Shown: piece after piece, positions 47,337 to 57,241 of the stretch
How positions within the stretch are numbered: position 1 is the first letter of the stretch
How the letters are laid out: each line of letters starts with the position of its first letter
Assembly (NCBI GenBank): GCA_016722285.1
Contig: JADKGI010000011.1
Span: forward strand, 1-64,000
Length of the DNA stretch: 64,000 nucleotides
Direction: 5' to 3'
Source of the DNA: Saprospiraceae bacterium
GTDB lineage: Bacteria > Bacteroidota > Bacteroidia > Chitinophagales > Saprospiraceae
Translations under genes and position numbers: made by a program
The notes under the pieces: generated by a model
Seen by the model: the letters and a program-made list of their open reading frames with translations, nothing else
Told to the model about the DNA's origin: nothing
Database searches by the model: none

Positions 47337-48071
47337 ATTAAAATCTTTTAGAAAATTCAGACAGATCCAACTAAACGACGGCAAAACAACGAAGTATCTT
47401 ATATATGCCATTGGCGAAATATTGTACTTGTTGTCATTGGTATTCTCATTGCATTGCAGATCAATAACTGGAATGAAAACCGAAAAGACAGTATTTTAGA
47501 GGTGGCATACCTTAAAAATTTAATAGAAGATTTAAAGGCAGATATAGATTATACAGAATTGAATGTGTTAAATCGATACGATAAAAAAATAAAAAGTCTG
47601 GAACTTGGGAAAGCATATTTTCAAGGTAACTACGAACCAGAGGATACAATATCTTTTTTAGAAGAGATTAGATACGGCGGGGTCTTTGGAAACATAGTGT
47701 GGGATTTTAAAAAGACTACTTATGATGAACTGATTAATACGGGAAACTTCAGGAAAATTAAAAATGATAGTTTGAGAAATGCAATAATAGATTACTATAA
47801 CTTTTTAAATAGAACCTACGAAAGCACATCAGATAAGCAAAGTGGATATATTCCTTTTACAGCTTCAAAAGCACCTTTCGATAGAAATAACACAAGTGGA
47901 ATTTCAGAATTTGATCAAATATATTTTATGAAGAGCTTAAAATCAGACTACTTTTATGAAGTTACCAATTTAGAAATTACATTGGCTTATAAGATTCATA
48001 GTCGTTCACTCACGATTTGCAAAAAAGCCAATGACCTCATAAAATCAATTGAAAATAATATAAACCAATGA
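47337..48071 (+). pseudogene. DUF6090 array member, start lost and 2-bp insertion
   Basis: Compared with the 44057 gene, the ATG is changed to ATA and two extra bases (GAAATATTG for GAAATTG, near 47421) shift the frame before the helix. From about 47433 the frame is open through VVIGILIALQINNWNENRKD to 48071. The tail (LKNLIEDLKADIDYTELNV, motif TTYDELINTGNFRKIKNDSL) is unlike that of 44057 although the head is nearly identical. A shortened product from TTG 47454 is formally possible but would lack the head. Confidence 0.82.
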
Positions 48072-48860
48072 TAAAACTGTTCAAAAACATCCGCTAGTCC
48101 CTACTCCAGAAAGAAAAGACAATACAATATCTTAAATATGCAATCGGCGAAATTATCCTTGTTGTAATTGGAATTCTCATGGCCTTACAGATCAATACCT
48201 GGAACCAGGAGCGCATTAATTCTCGGGAGGAGCGGCGCATTTATCAGGACTTGACAGGCAGAGTTGGAGTACAATAGATTTCTGATGAAATATGGCAATA
48301 ATACGATAGAGGAGGTAATCGCCACCACTGACCGTATTTTGGAGAAAATCAACTATATTGACGGCACATTTAATGAAGATGCATTTAATGAAGATGTAAA
48401 TAAACTCACCTGGGTTTGGGTTTCAGAAAGACCTACGACCCTTTATGATGTGCTAAGTGCTTCTGGCGATTTCAGTCTAATATCATCTCTTGTACTTCGT
48501 AAAAAACTAGCTGATCTGAAACGAAATCAGGAGTCATTGATAAAGTTTGAAGAGATTCAGAATTGCTTTGTAGATGATAAATTGCGCCTGTTTTTGAATC
48601 AGAATATAGACAGAACCAGAGTACGATTCGAGCTGAAATCGGCTGAAAGAATTGTTGTTCGACATACCTCCGTTTTCCCTCCCAACACAAATGAAATATT
48701 GCAAAACAGAGAGTTCGCCAATATCTTGACAGATCTTATTTTTTTTACTAAAAAGATCATAGGAAATTATGAAAGGATCGATGATGATATTGCTCAATTA
48801 GATTCGTTAGTCCTTTCTAAATACGCTAATTTAGTGTTAAAAAAATACATTCCATATTAG
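48068..48860 (+). pseudogene. DUF6090 array member with in-frame stop and frameshift (array end)
   Basis: MIKLFKNIR is followed by TAG at codon 10 (probably from CAG), then SLLQKEKTIQYLKYAIGEI and the helix IILVVIGILMALQI. One extra G near 48252 (ACAGGCAGAG) shifts the frame; removing it gives DLTAELEYNRFLMKYGN. The rest is open to 48860 with the motif TTLYDVLSASGDFSLISSLV. Two lesions make it a pseudogene. Last member of the array. Confidence 0.82.
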
Positions 48861-49364
48861 AGGATATCTAAATATTTTCTTTGATGCAAATCAAAGGATT
48901 ATGGTTCTGGCAACAAAATAATCAACAAATTTAGTGGACTAAATGAGGCGATTATTTGAAGTCAGGTTATGAAGGTATTGATTTTAAGGCAATAAAAATT
49001 TAAACCTTCCCTTAGAGAGATCAAAGTTTCAAAATAATATTTCGTAAATATAAAATTTTGATACCATAATACATAAAACCTGCTTAATTAATAAAAGTAA
49101 ATATTAAAAATAAAGAATTATTAGGAATATTACATATATTTGTAAATAACCCAAGATGAGTAGCTTTGTATGCTTCAGATTTTGGCATAAAAAAATTGAA
49201 AAAGCAACTTTATTTGTAAAAACCCTTTGCCTCCAGGAAGCCATAATATTGTATTTTAGCACCTCAGTAGAAGTAAAGCAATTAGAAGTACATCACGGCT
49301 ATTAATGAAATAAAAGTAATATATTGAATAACTTGATTTTCTTAACCAATAAATTATAATTACA
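48861..49364. other. intergenic region right of the array
   Basis: About 504 AT-rich bases with no recognised gene, element end or terminator. Confidence 0.45.
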
Positions 49365-49703
49365 ATGGCAGTTCGACCCATTCACATTACAGGCATAGAT
49401 GCCAACGGATGTTTAATATTATCTGATCATGGTCATACTATTGCCAACAGAGGCGATACCATACAATGGATCATAGACAATAATTCCGGTGTGGCTACTA
49501 TTTCATCTATTCATGATACTTCAAGTGTTGATGTCTTCCTACCTGACCCTACTAGATAGCCGGGAAATTCGCAAAACTGGCGAGGTACCATTAATCCCAA
49601 CCTCAACCCTCTTCCGCAAACGGAGTCTTACATTATTTATTATACTAAACCGGGAAGCCCTGTGGTGTATATGAATGACCCTTTGATTCAGGTAAATTCT
49701 TAA
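49365..49703 (+). pseudogene. hypothetical protein interrupted by in-frame TAG
   Basis: A 112-codon frame with one amber codon at 49557-49559. Before it: PIHITGIDANGCLILSDHGH and ANRGDTIQWIIDNNSGVATI. After it, in the same frame: PGNSQNWRGTINPNL and ESYIIYYTKPGSP, ending at 49703. Both halves look coding and form one small beta-rich protein. No family recognised. It ends 10 bases before the cyclase ATG, so the two probably share a transcript. A point mutation or sequence error is the likely cause. Confidence 0.65.
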
Positions 49704-49712
49704 ATTGTAGCA

Positions 49713-51473
49713 ATGATGTACAAAGTAAAGGCTTACTGTTGGATAGTAAGCTTTATTTTTATAGCTTCTTTTAATATCTCAGGTCAGGATCAGAAAGTAG
49801 CAGACAGCCTGGCTGTAATATATTATCAGGGCACTTCAAATGACACAGAAAAACTTGAACTGCTCAGGAATCTCGCTTTTAATGAAGTCAAGGACCTGAA
49901 TCTGGCATTGAAATATGCAGAAGAACTTATCACACTATCTCAGAAAAAGGGCAATGACCTATACTTGCACAGAGGTTACTTCCAAAAAGGGAATAAAAAA
50001 AGATTGTTTGGTGATCTGGAAGAAGCGCTGGACGCATATATCAAAAGTGCAGAAGCAGCAGGTAGAGCAAAGTATGCCATTGGTGAAGGAAATGCCTATG
50101 GAGCCATTGCAGATATTTACGGAGTATCACAAAATCAGGAAAATGCAAATTTCTACTATAATAAAGCGATAACAAGCCTGCGCCAGTCAAAAGATTCGAT
50201 CGCCCTGGCCTCGGTACTCTTAAATTCAGGCGAAAATTTCCTACTCAACAAGAAGTTTGAATCGGCCCTCGAGCGATTTCAGGAATCAGGAAAAATATTT
50301 GAGAAAGTCAATTATCCGATTGGTACCGCTTATAATCAGGGCAATATCGGAATCGCTTACGCCAACTTAGGACAACCGGATCTTGCTGAAAAAAATATCC
50401 GGGAAGCTATCAATGTACTGGAAGAATTGGAAGATTACTATCCTATTTGTGTTTATCTAATCTCCATGAGTGATATTTATCTTGAGAAGGGAGACAAGGA
50501 ATTGGCTATGAATTATGCTAACCGGAGTCTGAAACTCGCTCAGCAATACGGATTGAAAGAACAAATCAGCAATGCCAATCTGAAACTTTCAGAACTTTAC
50601 GAAAAATCGGGAAACAGTACCGAATCATTAAAATATTATAAACAGTACATAGACTACAGGGATAGTGTCAGTAACATAAAATCTGTACAGGCACTGGCAA
50701 ACCTGCGTACTGATTTTGAAGTTTCCCAAAAGCAATCTGAAGTGGACCTACTCAATTTCCAAAAAAGAAATCAGCAGATTATTATTGGCTTTATTGCACT
50801 CGGGTTACTAACCTTGTTATGGTATTACAGATCTATCTCTAGGGAGAAAAAAAGATCCGAACAACTACTGCTCAACATTTTGCCACTTGAGATTGCCAAT
50901 GAGTTGAAGAGAAACGGGGAAGTAGAAGCAGTTAAACTAGATGAAGTTACAGTCTTATTTACTGATTTTGTCCAGTTTTCAAAAGTCGCAGAACATATTG
51001 ATCCGGAGCAATTGGTAAAAAGCATTGATTTCTACTTTAAAGAATTTGATGAGATTACCAACAAATACGGTCTTGAGAAAATCAAGACGGTAGGAGATTG
51101 CTATATGTGTGCCTGCGGATTGCCCACACCAAATCCATCCCATGCAAAAAATGTCATCAAAGCCGCCAAGGATATGGCCGATCTGGTCAAATCCAGATTT
51201 GTCGCTGATGACGGGTTGGTACATTTTGATGTCCGTCTGGGCATTCACTCCGGTCCGGTGGTAGCCGGGATTGTAGGTATAAAAAAATGGCAGTATGATA
51301 TTTGGGGTGACACCGTAAATATCGCATCACGAATGGAATCCAGTTCAGAACCAGGACGCATCAATCTTTCAGAAACGACTTATCAAAAAATCAAAGATGA
51401 GTACCCATGCGAATATCGGGGAGAGATCGAAGTGAAGAACAGGGGTCTTATGAAAATGTATTTTTTGTTATAA
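49713..51473 (+). CDS. TPR-containing class III adenylate cyclase
   Basis: A 586-residue membrane protein that probably makes cAMP. Signal sequence (about residues 1-24), about six TPR-like repeats (30-320), a coiled linker (NIKSVQALANLRTDFEVSQ), one membrane helix at about 354-373 (IIIGFIALGLLTLLWYY) and a C-terminal cyclase domain (about 385-586). Metal-binding Asp in VLFTDFVQFS and TVGD, adenine-specifying Lys in EKIKTVGD and Asp in YDIWGDTVN, and the transition-state Asn/Arg in NIASRMESS are all present, so ATP rather than GTP is the expected substrate. The TPR part should sense an extracytoplasmic signal. Confidence 0.92.
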   Translation: MMYKVKAYCWIVSFIFIASFNISGQDQKVADSLAVIYYQGTSNDTEKLELLRNLAFNEVKDLNLALKYAEELITLSQKKGNDLYLHRGYFQKGNKKRLFGDLEEALDAYIKSAEAAGRAKYAIGEGNAYGAIADIYGVSQNQENANFYYNKAITSLRQSKDSIALASVLLNSGENFLLNKKFESALERFQESGKIFEKVNYPIGTAYNQGNIGIAYANLGQPDLAEKNIREAINVLEELEDYYPICVYLISMSDIYLEKGDKELAMNYANRSLKLAQQYGLKEQISNANLKLSELYEKSGNSTESLKYYKQYIDYRDSVSNIKSVQALANLRTDFEVSQKQSEVDLLNFQKRNQQIIIGFIALGLLTLLWYYRSISREKKRSEQLLLNILPLEIANELKRNGEVEAVKLDEVTVLFTDFVQFSKVAEHIDPEQLVKSIDFYFKEFDEITNKYGLEKIKTVGDCYMCACGLPTPNPSHAKNVIKAAKDMADLVKSRFVADDGLVHFDVRLGIHSGPVVAGIVGIKKWQYDIWGDTVNIASRMESSSEPGRINLSETTYQKIKDEYPCEYRGEIEVKNRGLMKMYFLL

Positions 51474-51602
51474 GACACCTGACTGACACAGACTAAAAAA
51501 TATACTTGTTAATTTCTATGATGTATTTGAGCCATCATAACTTTGGGGAGCTAAAAGCTGTGTGTATAACTAATTTCACAATTACATAAATGCCTCGCTA
51601 CC

Positions 51603-51661
51603 CCTGCCCGACTACCATGTAGTGGTCAGGCGGGCCTGCCCGACTCCGTAACCAGGCAGGC
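51603..51661 (-). repeat. intergenic copy of the DUF6090-associated palindrome plus a second hairpin
   Basis: CCTGCCCGACTACC, ATGTA, GTGGTCAGGCGGG is the reverse complement of the in-gene 30-mer with a few extra loop bases. It runs straight into GCCTGCC...GGCAGGC (51635-51661). It shows that the in-gene element also exists as a free intergenic repeat. Confidence 0.8.
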
Positions 51662-51694
51662 TCATTCCCTTAGGGATGCCCCATCTCAATAATT

Positions 51695-51735
51695 CCAATT
51701 GAAGCTGAGGTCTCCCCTTCAGGGGTCGGGGGTAT
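51695..51735. repeat. GC-rich palindrome
   Basis: CCCCTTCAGGGG embedded in GGTCTCCCCTTCAGGGGTCGG. It stands out from the AT-rich surroundings and resembles short palindromic repeats. No second copy was found in the window. Confidence 0.5.
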
Positions 51736-51944
51736 GCAGGACGCACATTATCAATAATAATATCATTGCATAGATGCTCAACTACCCCATTTTCATTTTT
51801 TTGACAAAATATGCAATTTGTTATACACACCAAAGAACTTTTCAAATTGTAAGATAATACAATCAATTTGCATAAATAATATTATCATTTTATACCTTTA
51901 AGCCTATTATTTTAATGTCATATAAATATTTTAAATTACTGATA

Positions 51945-54900
51945 ATGAAAACAAGTATTTGTATATTTTATGTATGTATTCTATCCTTGCCATTAATAGC
52001 ACAGATTGATGCCGGACTATTCAGATATCCCGATGTATCAAAAACTCATATCACTTTTACTTATGGAAATGATATATGGATTATGCCTAAATCAGGAGGA
52101 AATGCAGAAAAAATAACTTCTCCATCAGGGATTGAAAGCTTTCCAAAATTTTCACCTGATGGCAAAAACATTGCTTTTACGGGCAACTATGACGGAAATC
52201 AGGATGTGTATATCACTTCTGTCAGCGGGGGCGTACCGCGACGGTTGACATCTCATGGTGGCGGTGACCGTGTAGTAGATTGGACTCCTGATGGTAGCCG
52301 AATTTTGTTTGCATCAGGTCGGGAAAGTCCAAGGAATAGATTTAATCAGTTTTATACTATCAGTACTCAAGGCGGAGCAGTGGACAAGCTTCCATTTGCC
52401 TATGCAGAATTTGGTTCGTATTCACCTGATGCACAGCAAATGGCCGTAATTTTTGTATCTCAGGCTTTCAGAAACTGGAAAAGATACAGAGGTGGATGGA
52501 AAGCAAATATTCATATTTACAATTTTAAGAGTAATACTTCTGAAAATATTTCAATAAATGAAGTGACAGGCTGTGAGTTTCCTATGTGGAATGGCGATTA
52601 TATATATTTTACATCAGACAGAGGTGTTGATCAGAGGATGAATTTATGGAGGTACGATATAAAAAAGTAAGAAATATGAGCAACTCACTACCTTTAAGGA
52701 TTATGATATACATTTTGCTTCGGCAGGTCCTGATGACATCGTATTTGAACAGGGAGGTAAATTATTTCTTTTCTCTTTTGCCACCATGAAAACTAAACCG
52801 GTGAGCATAAATGTCACCTTTGATAAGGCAGCATTAAAATCAAAATCTGTGTCTGCCGAAAAAGACATACAGCACTTAACCATTAGCCCCGATGGCAATC
52901 GGGTGTTGATAGAAGCTCGTGGGGATGTTTTTTCCGTACCTGCAGAACACGGTTTTATAAAGAATATTACCCATACTACCGATGCGAACGAACGCTATCC
53001 GGCATGGTCTCCGGATGGAAAAACAATAGCCTACTGGAGTGATAAATCCGGAGAATACCAATTGTGGTTATCACAGGCAAATGGCGATGAGCCACCTAAA
53101 AAAATGACCAATTATACTTCAGGCTTCAAATACCAGTTGTATTGGTCACCGGACAGCAAAAAATTGGCTTTTATTGATCAGGCCATGAAAATAAAAATGG
53201 TAGATATTTTGAGCGGTGTCACCTCAGAAGTGGATCAGGCTTTACGCTTCATGCACGGAGGATGTGAAAATTTCTCTGTCAGCTGGTCATCTGATAGCCG
53301 ATGGATTACTTATTCCCGTGATGTTGAAAACTATCATAATGCTGTTTATATCTATGATGTAAATGAAAAAACATCTCATAAAGTAACAGATGGATATTAT
53401 AATTGTGGTAGCCCTGTTTTTGATATAGATGGTAAGTATTTGTACCTGGTGACCAATCAGTCTTTTTCACCGTATTACAGTGATATAGACAATTCATTTA
53501 TTTATGGGAATTCATCACAAATTGCTGCTATTCCGCTTAAGAAAAGTACCACATCAGTATTGTCCGCCAAAAATGATACGGTTGCTATTAAAAAAGATGA
53601 AATGAAAGCAGATGAAAATAAATCTTCTGCCAAAAAGGACAGTTTATCTAAGGAAAAAGAAGCTGTTGAAATAGATTTTGATGGCATAGCCTCAAGAATT
53701 TTCATTTTACCACCCAAAGCTGGCAACTATGGTAATCTGGCTTCTGCAAAAGGGAAAATCGTATATCTGAAAAACGCCAATTTGGGGAGCGATCAGGGCG
53801 CCAAATCTTCTCTTAAATACTTTGATCTGGACACAAGGGAAGAAAAAAATATTTCTGATCAGATTGATGCATTCTGGATCTCTGCTGATAATAAAAAATT
53901 ACTTGTACAAAGGGATGAAGCATTTACTGTGATTAAACCTGAAGAAGGACAAAAGTTTGAAAAAACACTCCGGGTGAAAGAAATGGAATTAATGGTCGAT
54001 CCTGTCTTAGAATGGAAAGAAATTTTTACTGATGCCTGGAGACTGGAAAGAGATTATTTTTATGATCCCAATATGCACGGAGTTGATTGGAATCAGGTAC
54101 GGGAAAGATATTCCAAAATGATAGACGGTGCGGTCACTCGTGAAGATGTAGATTTTATTATCGGTGAAATGATCGGCGAACTCAATTCTTCTCATACCTA
54201 TCATGGAGGCGGTGATTTAGAAACACAAAATAATAAATCCGTAGGCTATCTCGGTGTGGATTGGGAAGCATCAGGAAAGTATTACAAGATTAAAAATATT
54301 ATCAAAGGAGCTCCATGGGATGCCGGTACAAGGAGCCCATTGGATCAATCAGGAATAGACATTAAAGAGGGTAACTACATCTTGGCCGTCAATGGAATTC
54401 CGATAACGACAACTGACGAACCCTATGCATTTTTTCAGGGACTGGCAGGCAAAGCAGTAGAATTGACCTATAATACCATCCCCTCGTATATTGGAGCTAA
54501 ATCAGTTGTTATAGAAACAATAGCAAATGAAGCTCGCCTCAGATATTTATCCTGGCTGGAGTCAAATAGAAAACTAGTGGATGAAGCCACAAAAGGGGAA
54601 GCAGGCTATATTTATGTACCAAGTACCGGGCAGGATGGACAGGAGGAGCTCACCCGTCAGTTTAATGCCCAATGGGATAAAAAAGCATTGATAATAGACG
54701 AACGATTTAACAGTGGTGGTCAAATTCCTGATCGATTTATTGAAATGCTCAACAGAAGTCCTTTGGCTTATTGGGCTACCCGTGACGGTGCAGCTTGGCC
54801 CTGGCCGCCATTTGCACATTTTGGTCCCAAAGTGATGTTGATTAACGGATGGAGCGGTTCAGGTGGTGATGCATTCCCTGACTACTTTAGGAAAAAAGGT

Positions 54901-55197
54901 CTTGGGCCTCTCATTGGTACCAGGACATGGGGAGGCCTGATAGGCATAAGTGGTATGCCACAATTGATAGATGGCGGCACCATTACAGCTCCTAGCTTCC
55001 GTATGTACAACCCTGATGGTAGCTGGTTTAAAGAAGGTCATGGTGTAGATCCCGATATTTTTGTTGATGAAGATTTGGGTGCTATGTCAAAAGGAATTGA
55101 TCTTCAACTAGAAAAGGCAATATCAGAAATAAAGTCAGCATTAAAATCAAAAGGCTATACACCACCTAAAAAGCCACCTTTTGAAAAGAGGAATTAA
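51945..55197 (+). pseudogene. tricorn-like S41 protease, split by one frameshift
   Basis: A large secreted protease related to tricorn. Signal peptide from ATG 51945 (ending SLPLIAQ), then N-terminal beta-propeller repeats (IESFPKFSPDGKNIAFTGNYDG; later YPAWSPDGKTIAYWSDKSG). A charged linker at about 540-590 precedes the core, PDZ-like segment and S41 peptidase domain. The catalytic Ser is in NGWSGSGGDAFPDYFRKK. The frame is lost at 52663-52670 in a six-A run (GATATAAAAAAGTAAG); deleting one A joins ...RYDIKSKKYEQLTTFKDYD and gives about 1084 residues, the expected length. Everything else is intact, so the lesion may be a read error. Confidence 0.88.
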
Positions 55198-55629
55198 AAT
55201 AATATTGTGGAAATAGGCAGAAATAATTTTTTTTAGATTCTATGATTGAGACTACTCCGAAAAGTTTATTTTTGCCACTAAGGCACAAAAACACTAAGAG
55301 TCGTAAAGAATAAGAAATTTTTAAAAATTGATATTCAATCCTTTGAGACTTAGAGACCTTGTGGCAATTCTTTATGTTTGTCTTTTCGGAGTGGACTCAT
55401 GATCAGTTACTTGATATTATTTCTATAGAATCCTTTTTCGGAATTAAAGATGAAAAACTGACTTTGATTTACGATTCAAGTTGGAGTGCAGAACCATATG
55501 TAAAAGGGTCGATACTGTTTATCTAAAAGGTGGGCACTTTCAAAGGATTGAGAAGAGGGATTGACTCAGTGATGGAGTTTTGAAATATTGGCTGAATCTG
55601 TCTGGCTTGAAAAACCGGAATATTGAAAT
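55198..55629. other. intergenic region with inverted-repeat element
   Basis: About 432 bases. It holds the inverted-repeat element at 55246-55400. After that, a decayed stretch (IISIESFFGIKDEKLTLIYD-like frame near 55417) might be old coding sequence. Confidence 0.45.
55246..55400. mobile_element. MITE-like inverted-repeat element
   Basis: About 155 bp. The left end has ACTCCGAAAAG (55254-55264) then TTGCCACTAAGGC; the right end has the complementary order, CCTTGTGGCAA then CTTTTCGGAGT (55383-55393). Imperfect arms of about 40 bases surround a short AT-rich centre. No coding capacity. Confidence 0.6.
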
Positions 55630-56037
55630 ATGAATATAGAAATAAAAGAAACTAAGGACGTGCTGCCTACTGATATATTGTCAATATACAGTGCTAATCT
55701 TTGGTCATCAGCCAATAAACCCGACCAATTGTACCGGGCATTATTACATTCACATTCATTTATCACAGCCTGGGATCATGACAAACTTGTAGGTCTTGGA
55801 AATGCACTTTCAGACGGCCATCTGGTGGTATATTATCCTCATTTGATTGTACATCCTTATTATCAAAGAAGAGGTGTAGGTAAAATGATCATGGATCGAT
55901 TGCAACAAAAGTATAAAGGCTTGCATCAGCAAATTCTGGTAGCTGACGGCAAATCTATTGAGTTTTATAAGAAATTTGGGTTTAAAATGGCCGGTGATAC
56001 TAAGTCTATGTGGATCTATGATGGGGATGATCACTAA
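55630..56037 (+). CDS. GNAT family N-acetyltransferase
   Basis: 135 residues. The acetyl-CoA pyrophosphate loop is in YYQRRGVGKMIMDRLQQKY (Q/RxxGxG/A type). The preceding strand HLVVYYPHLIVHP and the late FYKKFGFKMAGDTKSMWIY complete the GNAT fold. It acetylates an unknown amine or protein. A start at ATG 55630 fits. Single gene. Confidence 0.9.
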   Translation: MNIEIKETKDVLPTDILSIYSANLWSSANKPDQLYRALLHSHSFITAWDHDKLVGLGNALSDGHLVVYYPHLIVHPYYQRRGVGKMIMDRLQQKYKGLHQQILVADGKSIEFYKKFGFKMAGDTKSMWIYDGDDH

Positions 56038-56149
56038 AAGTCAAACACCACTTTTGCTAAATCATATACGGCATTTTTTCCTGATTTAATACTTGAGTTC
56101 ATTTTTACATTCTGAAATAATTATCGGAATGGGATAAAAGCACCTCTCT

Positions 56150-56932
56150 TTATTTATTTCCTTTGATTATTTCTTTAATATTGATTTCACCGACAGATTT
56201 TACAATTATGTCTGGCTCAAAAGCATAGTTCCCCAATTCCTCTTGCTTCGAAACCCCTGTTAAAGTCAAAATCGTTTGATATCCCATCTGGAGACCACCT
56301 AAGATATCGGTCTCCATAGTATCACCAATGACGGTAGTCTCTGCTGTCGTAAGACCTAATTCTTTTCTGGCTTCACGCATCATTACCGGACTTGGTTTTC
56401 CAACAGAAAACGCTTTACGGCCTGTGGCTTCCTCTATCATAGATACAATGGAACGAATACCCAGATTTGACCATCCCATTTTCTTAGGAGACGGATCTAG
56501 ATTGGTTGCAACAAATTTGGCACCACCCAGAATCATTTCCACTGCCTGATTCACCATTTCAAGGGTGAAGTTTCGGCCTTCCCCAACCACGACAAAGTCA
56601 GGATGCTGAGAAACTAAAGAAATGCCGTTCACATGTAGGCTTGTCAGCAAGCCTCCTTCACCCAAGACATATGCTGTCCCTTTTGGTTTATGCCGGGCCA
56701 GAAATCTGGCGGTAGCCATAGCACTGGTAAAAACATGGCTTTCTTCAACCGTTATTCCAAGGCCATCCAACTTATTTACTACGTCCCTTCTGGTCCTTTG
56801 GCTATTGTTGGTCATAAATAAAAAAGGAATCTTATTTTCTAATAAAGAGGAGATAAACTTATCTGCTCCCGGAATCAATTTTTCGCCTGAATAGATCACT
56901 CCGTCCATATCTATCAAAAATCCATTTGCCAT
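56150..56932 (-). CDS. HAD-IIA (NagD-like) phosphatase
   Basis: 260 residues. Motif I is D8-M-D10-GVIY (nucleophile and acid), motif II is FMTNNSQRT, the C2-type cap lies at about residues 70-180, motif III is the Lys of GKPSPVMM, and motif IV is TVIGDTMETDILGG. Family members dephosphorylate small phosphates such as nucleotides, p-nitrophenyl phosphate or sugar phosphates. Stand-alone, minus strand. Confident family; substrate unknown. Confidence 0.93.
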   Translation of the reverse strand: MANGFLIDMDGVIYSGEKLIPGADKFISSLLENKIPFLFMTNNSQRTRRDVVNKLDGLGITVEESHVFTSAMATARFLARHKPKGTAYVLGEGGLLTSLHVNGISLVSQHPDFVVVGEGRNFTLEMVNQAVEMILGGAKFVATNLDPSPKKMGWSNLGIRSIVSMIEEATGRKAFSVGKPSPVMMREARKELGLTTAETTVIGDTMETDILGGLQMGYQTILTLTGVSKQEELGNYAFEPDIIVKSVGEINIKEIIKGNK

Positions 56933-57241
56933 ATTGAGTTATTTTAAATTTAGCATTTTACATAATTTTGGGACTACATCATAATCAAGTGAAGATATTG
57001 CTGTCAAATTGACATTTCCTTACAAGTCCCTCTGCTTAGATTTTAGTTCATTTCTCCCAATTCAGAATGCAAAAATAGATTAATTCCTTGAATTAGATTT
57101 CTAATGTATCGTTAATGCATAATTGATGATTTTTCTAAAAAGTTAGTTTTCGATAGTTTTATAAAGCTATTGGGGTTATTTTTTTTATTCATTTTTTGAG
57201 ATATTTGATTATTTTGGCCGATATTTATAAAATATTCACAA
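56933..57241. other. divergent intergenic region
   Basis: About 309 bases between the minus-strand phosphatase and the plus-strand NTF2-like gene; must carry both promoters. No clear TAnnTTTG pair was found. Confidence 0.45.

Larger units (their letters stand above)
51474..51944. other. intergenic region with tandem palindromes
   Basis: About 470 bases containing the 30-nt palindrome family in reverse orientation (51603-51661) and a second GC-rich palindrome near 51706. No real gene; the minus-strand ORF across it is an artefact of the repeats. Confidence 0.5.

Noticed and set aside
32178..48860. CRISPR array or integron-like cassette array
   Set aside because: Repeats are coding heads of about 150 bp with variable long tails; no short direct repeats with equal spacers, no integrase, no attC-like sites at gene ends.
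51612..51866. Minus-strand 84-residue ORF
   Set aside because: It is built mostly from the tandem palindromes and AT-rich spacer, with no protein-like features.
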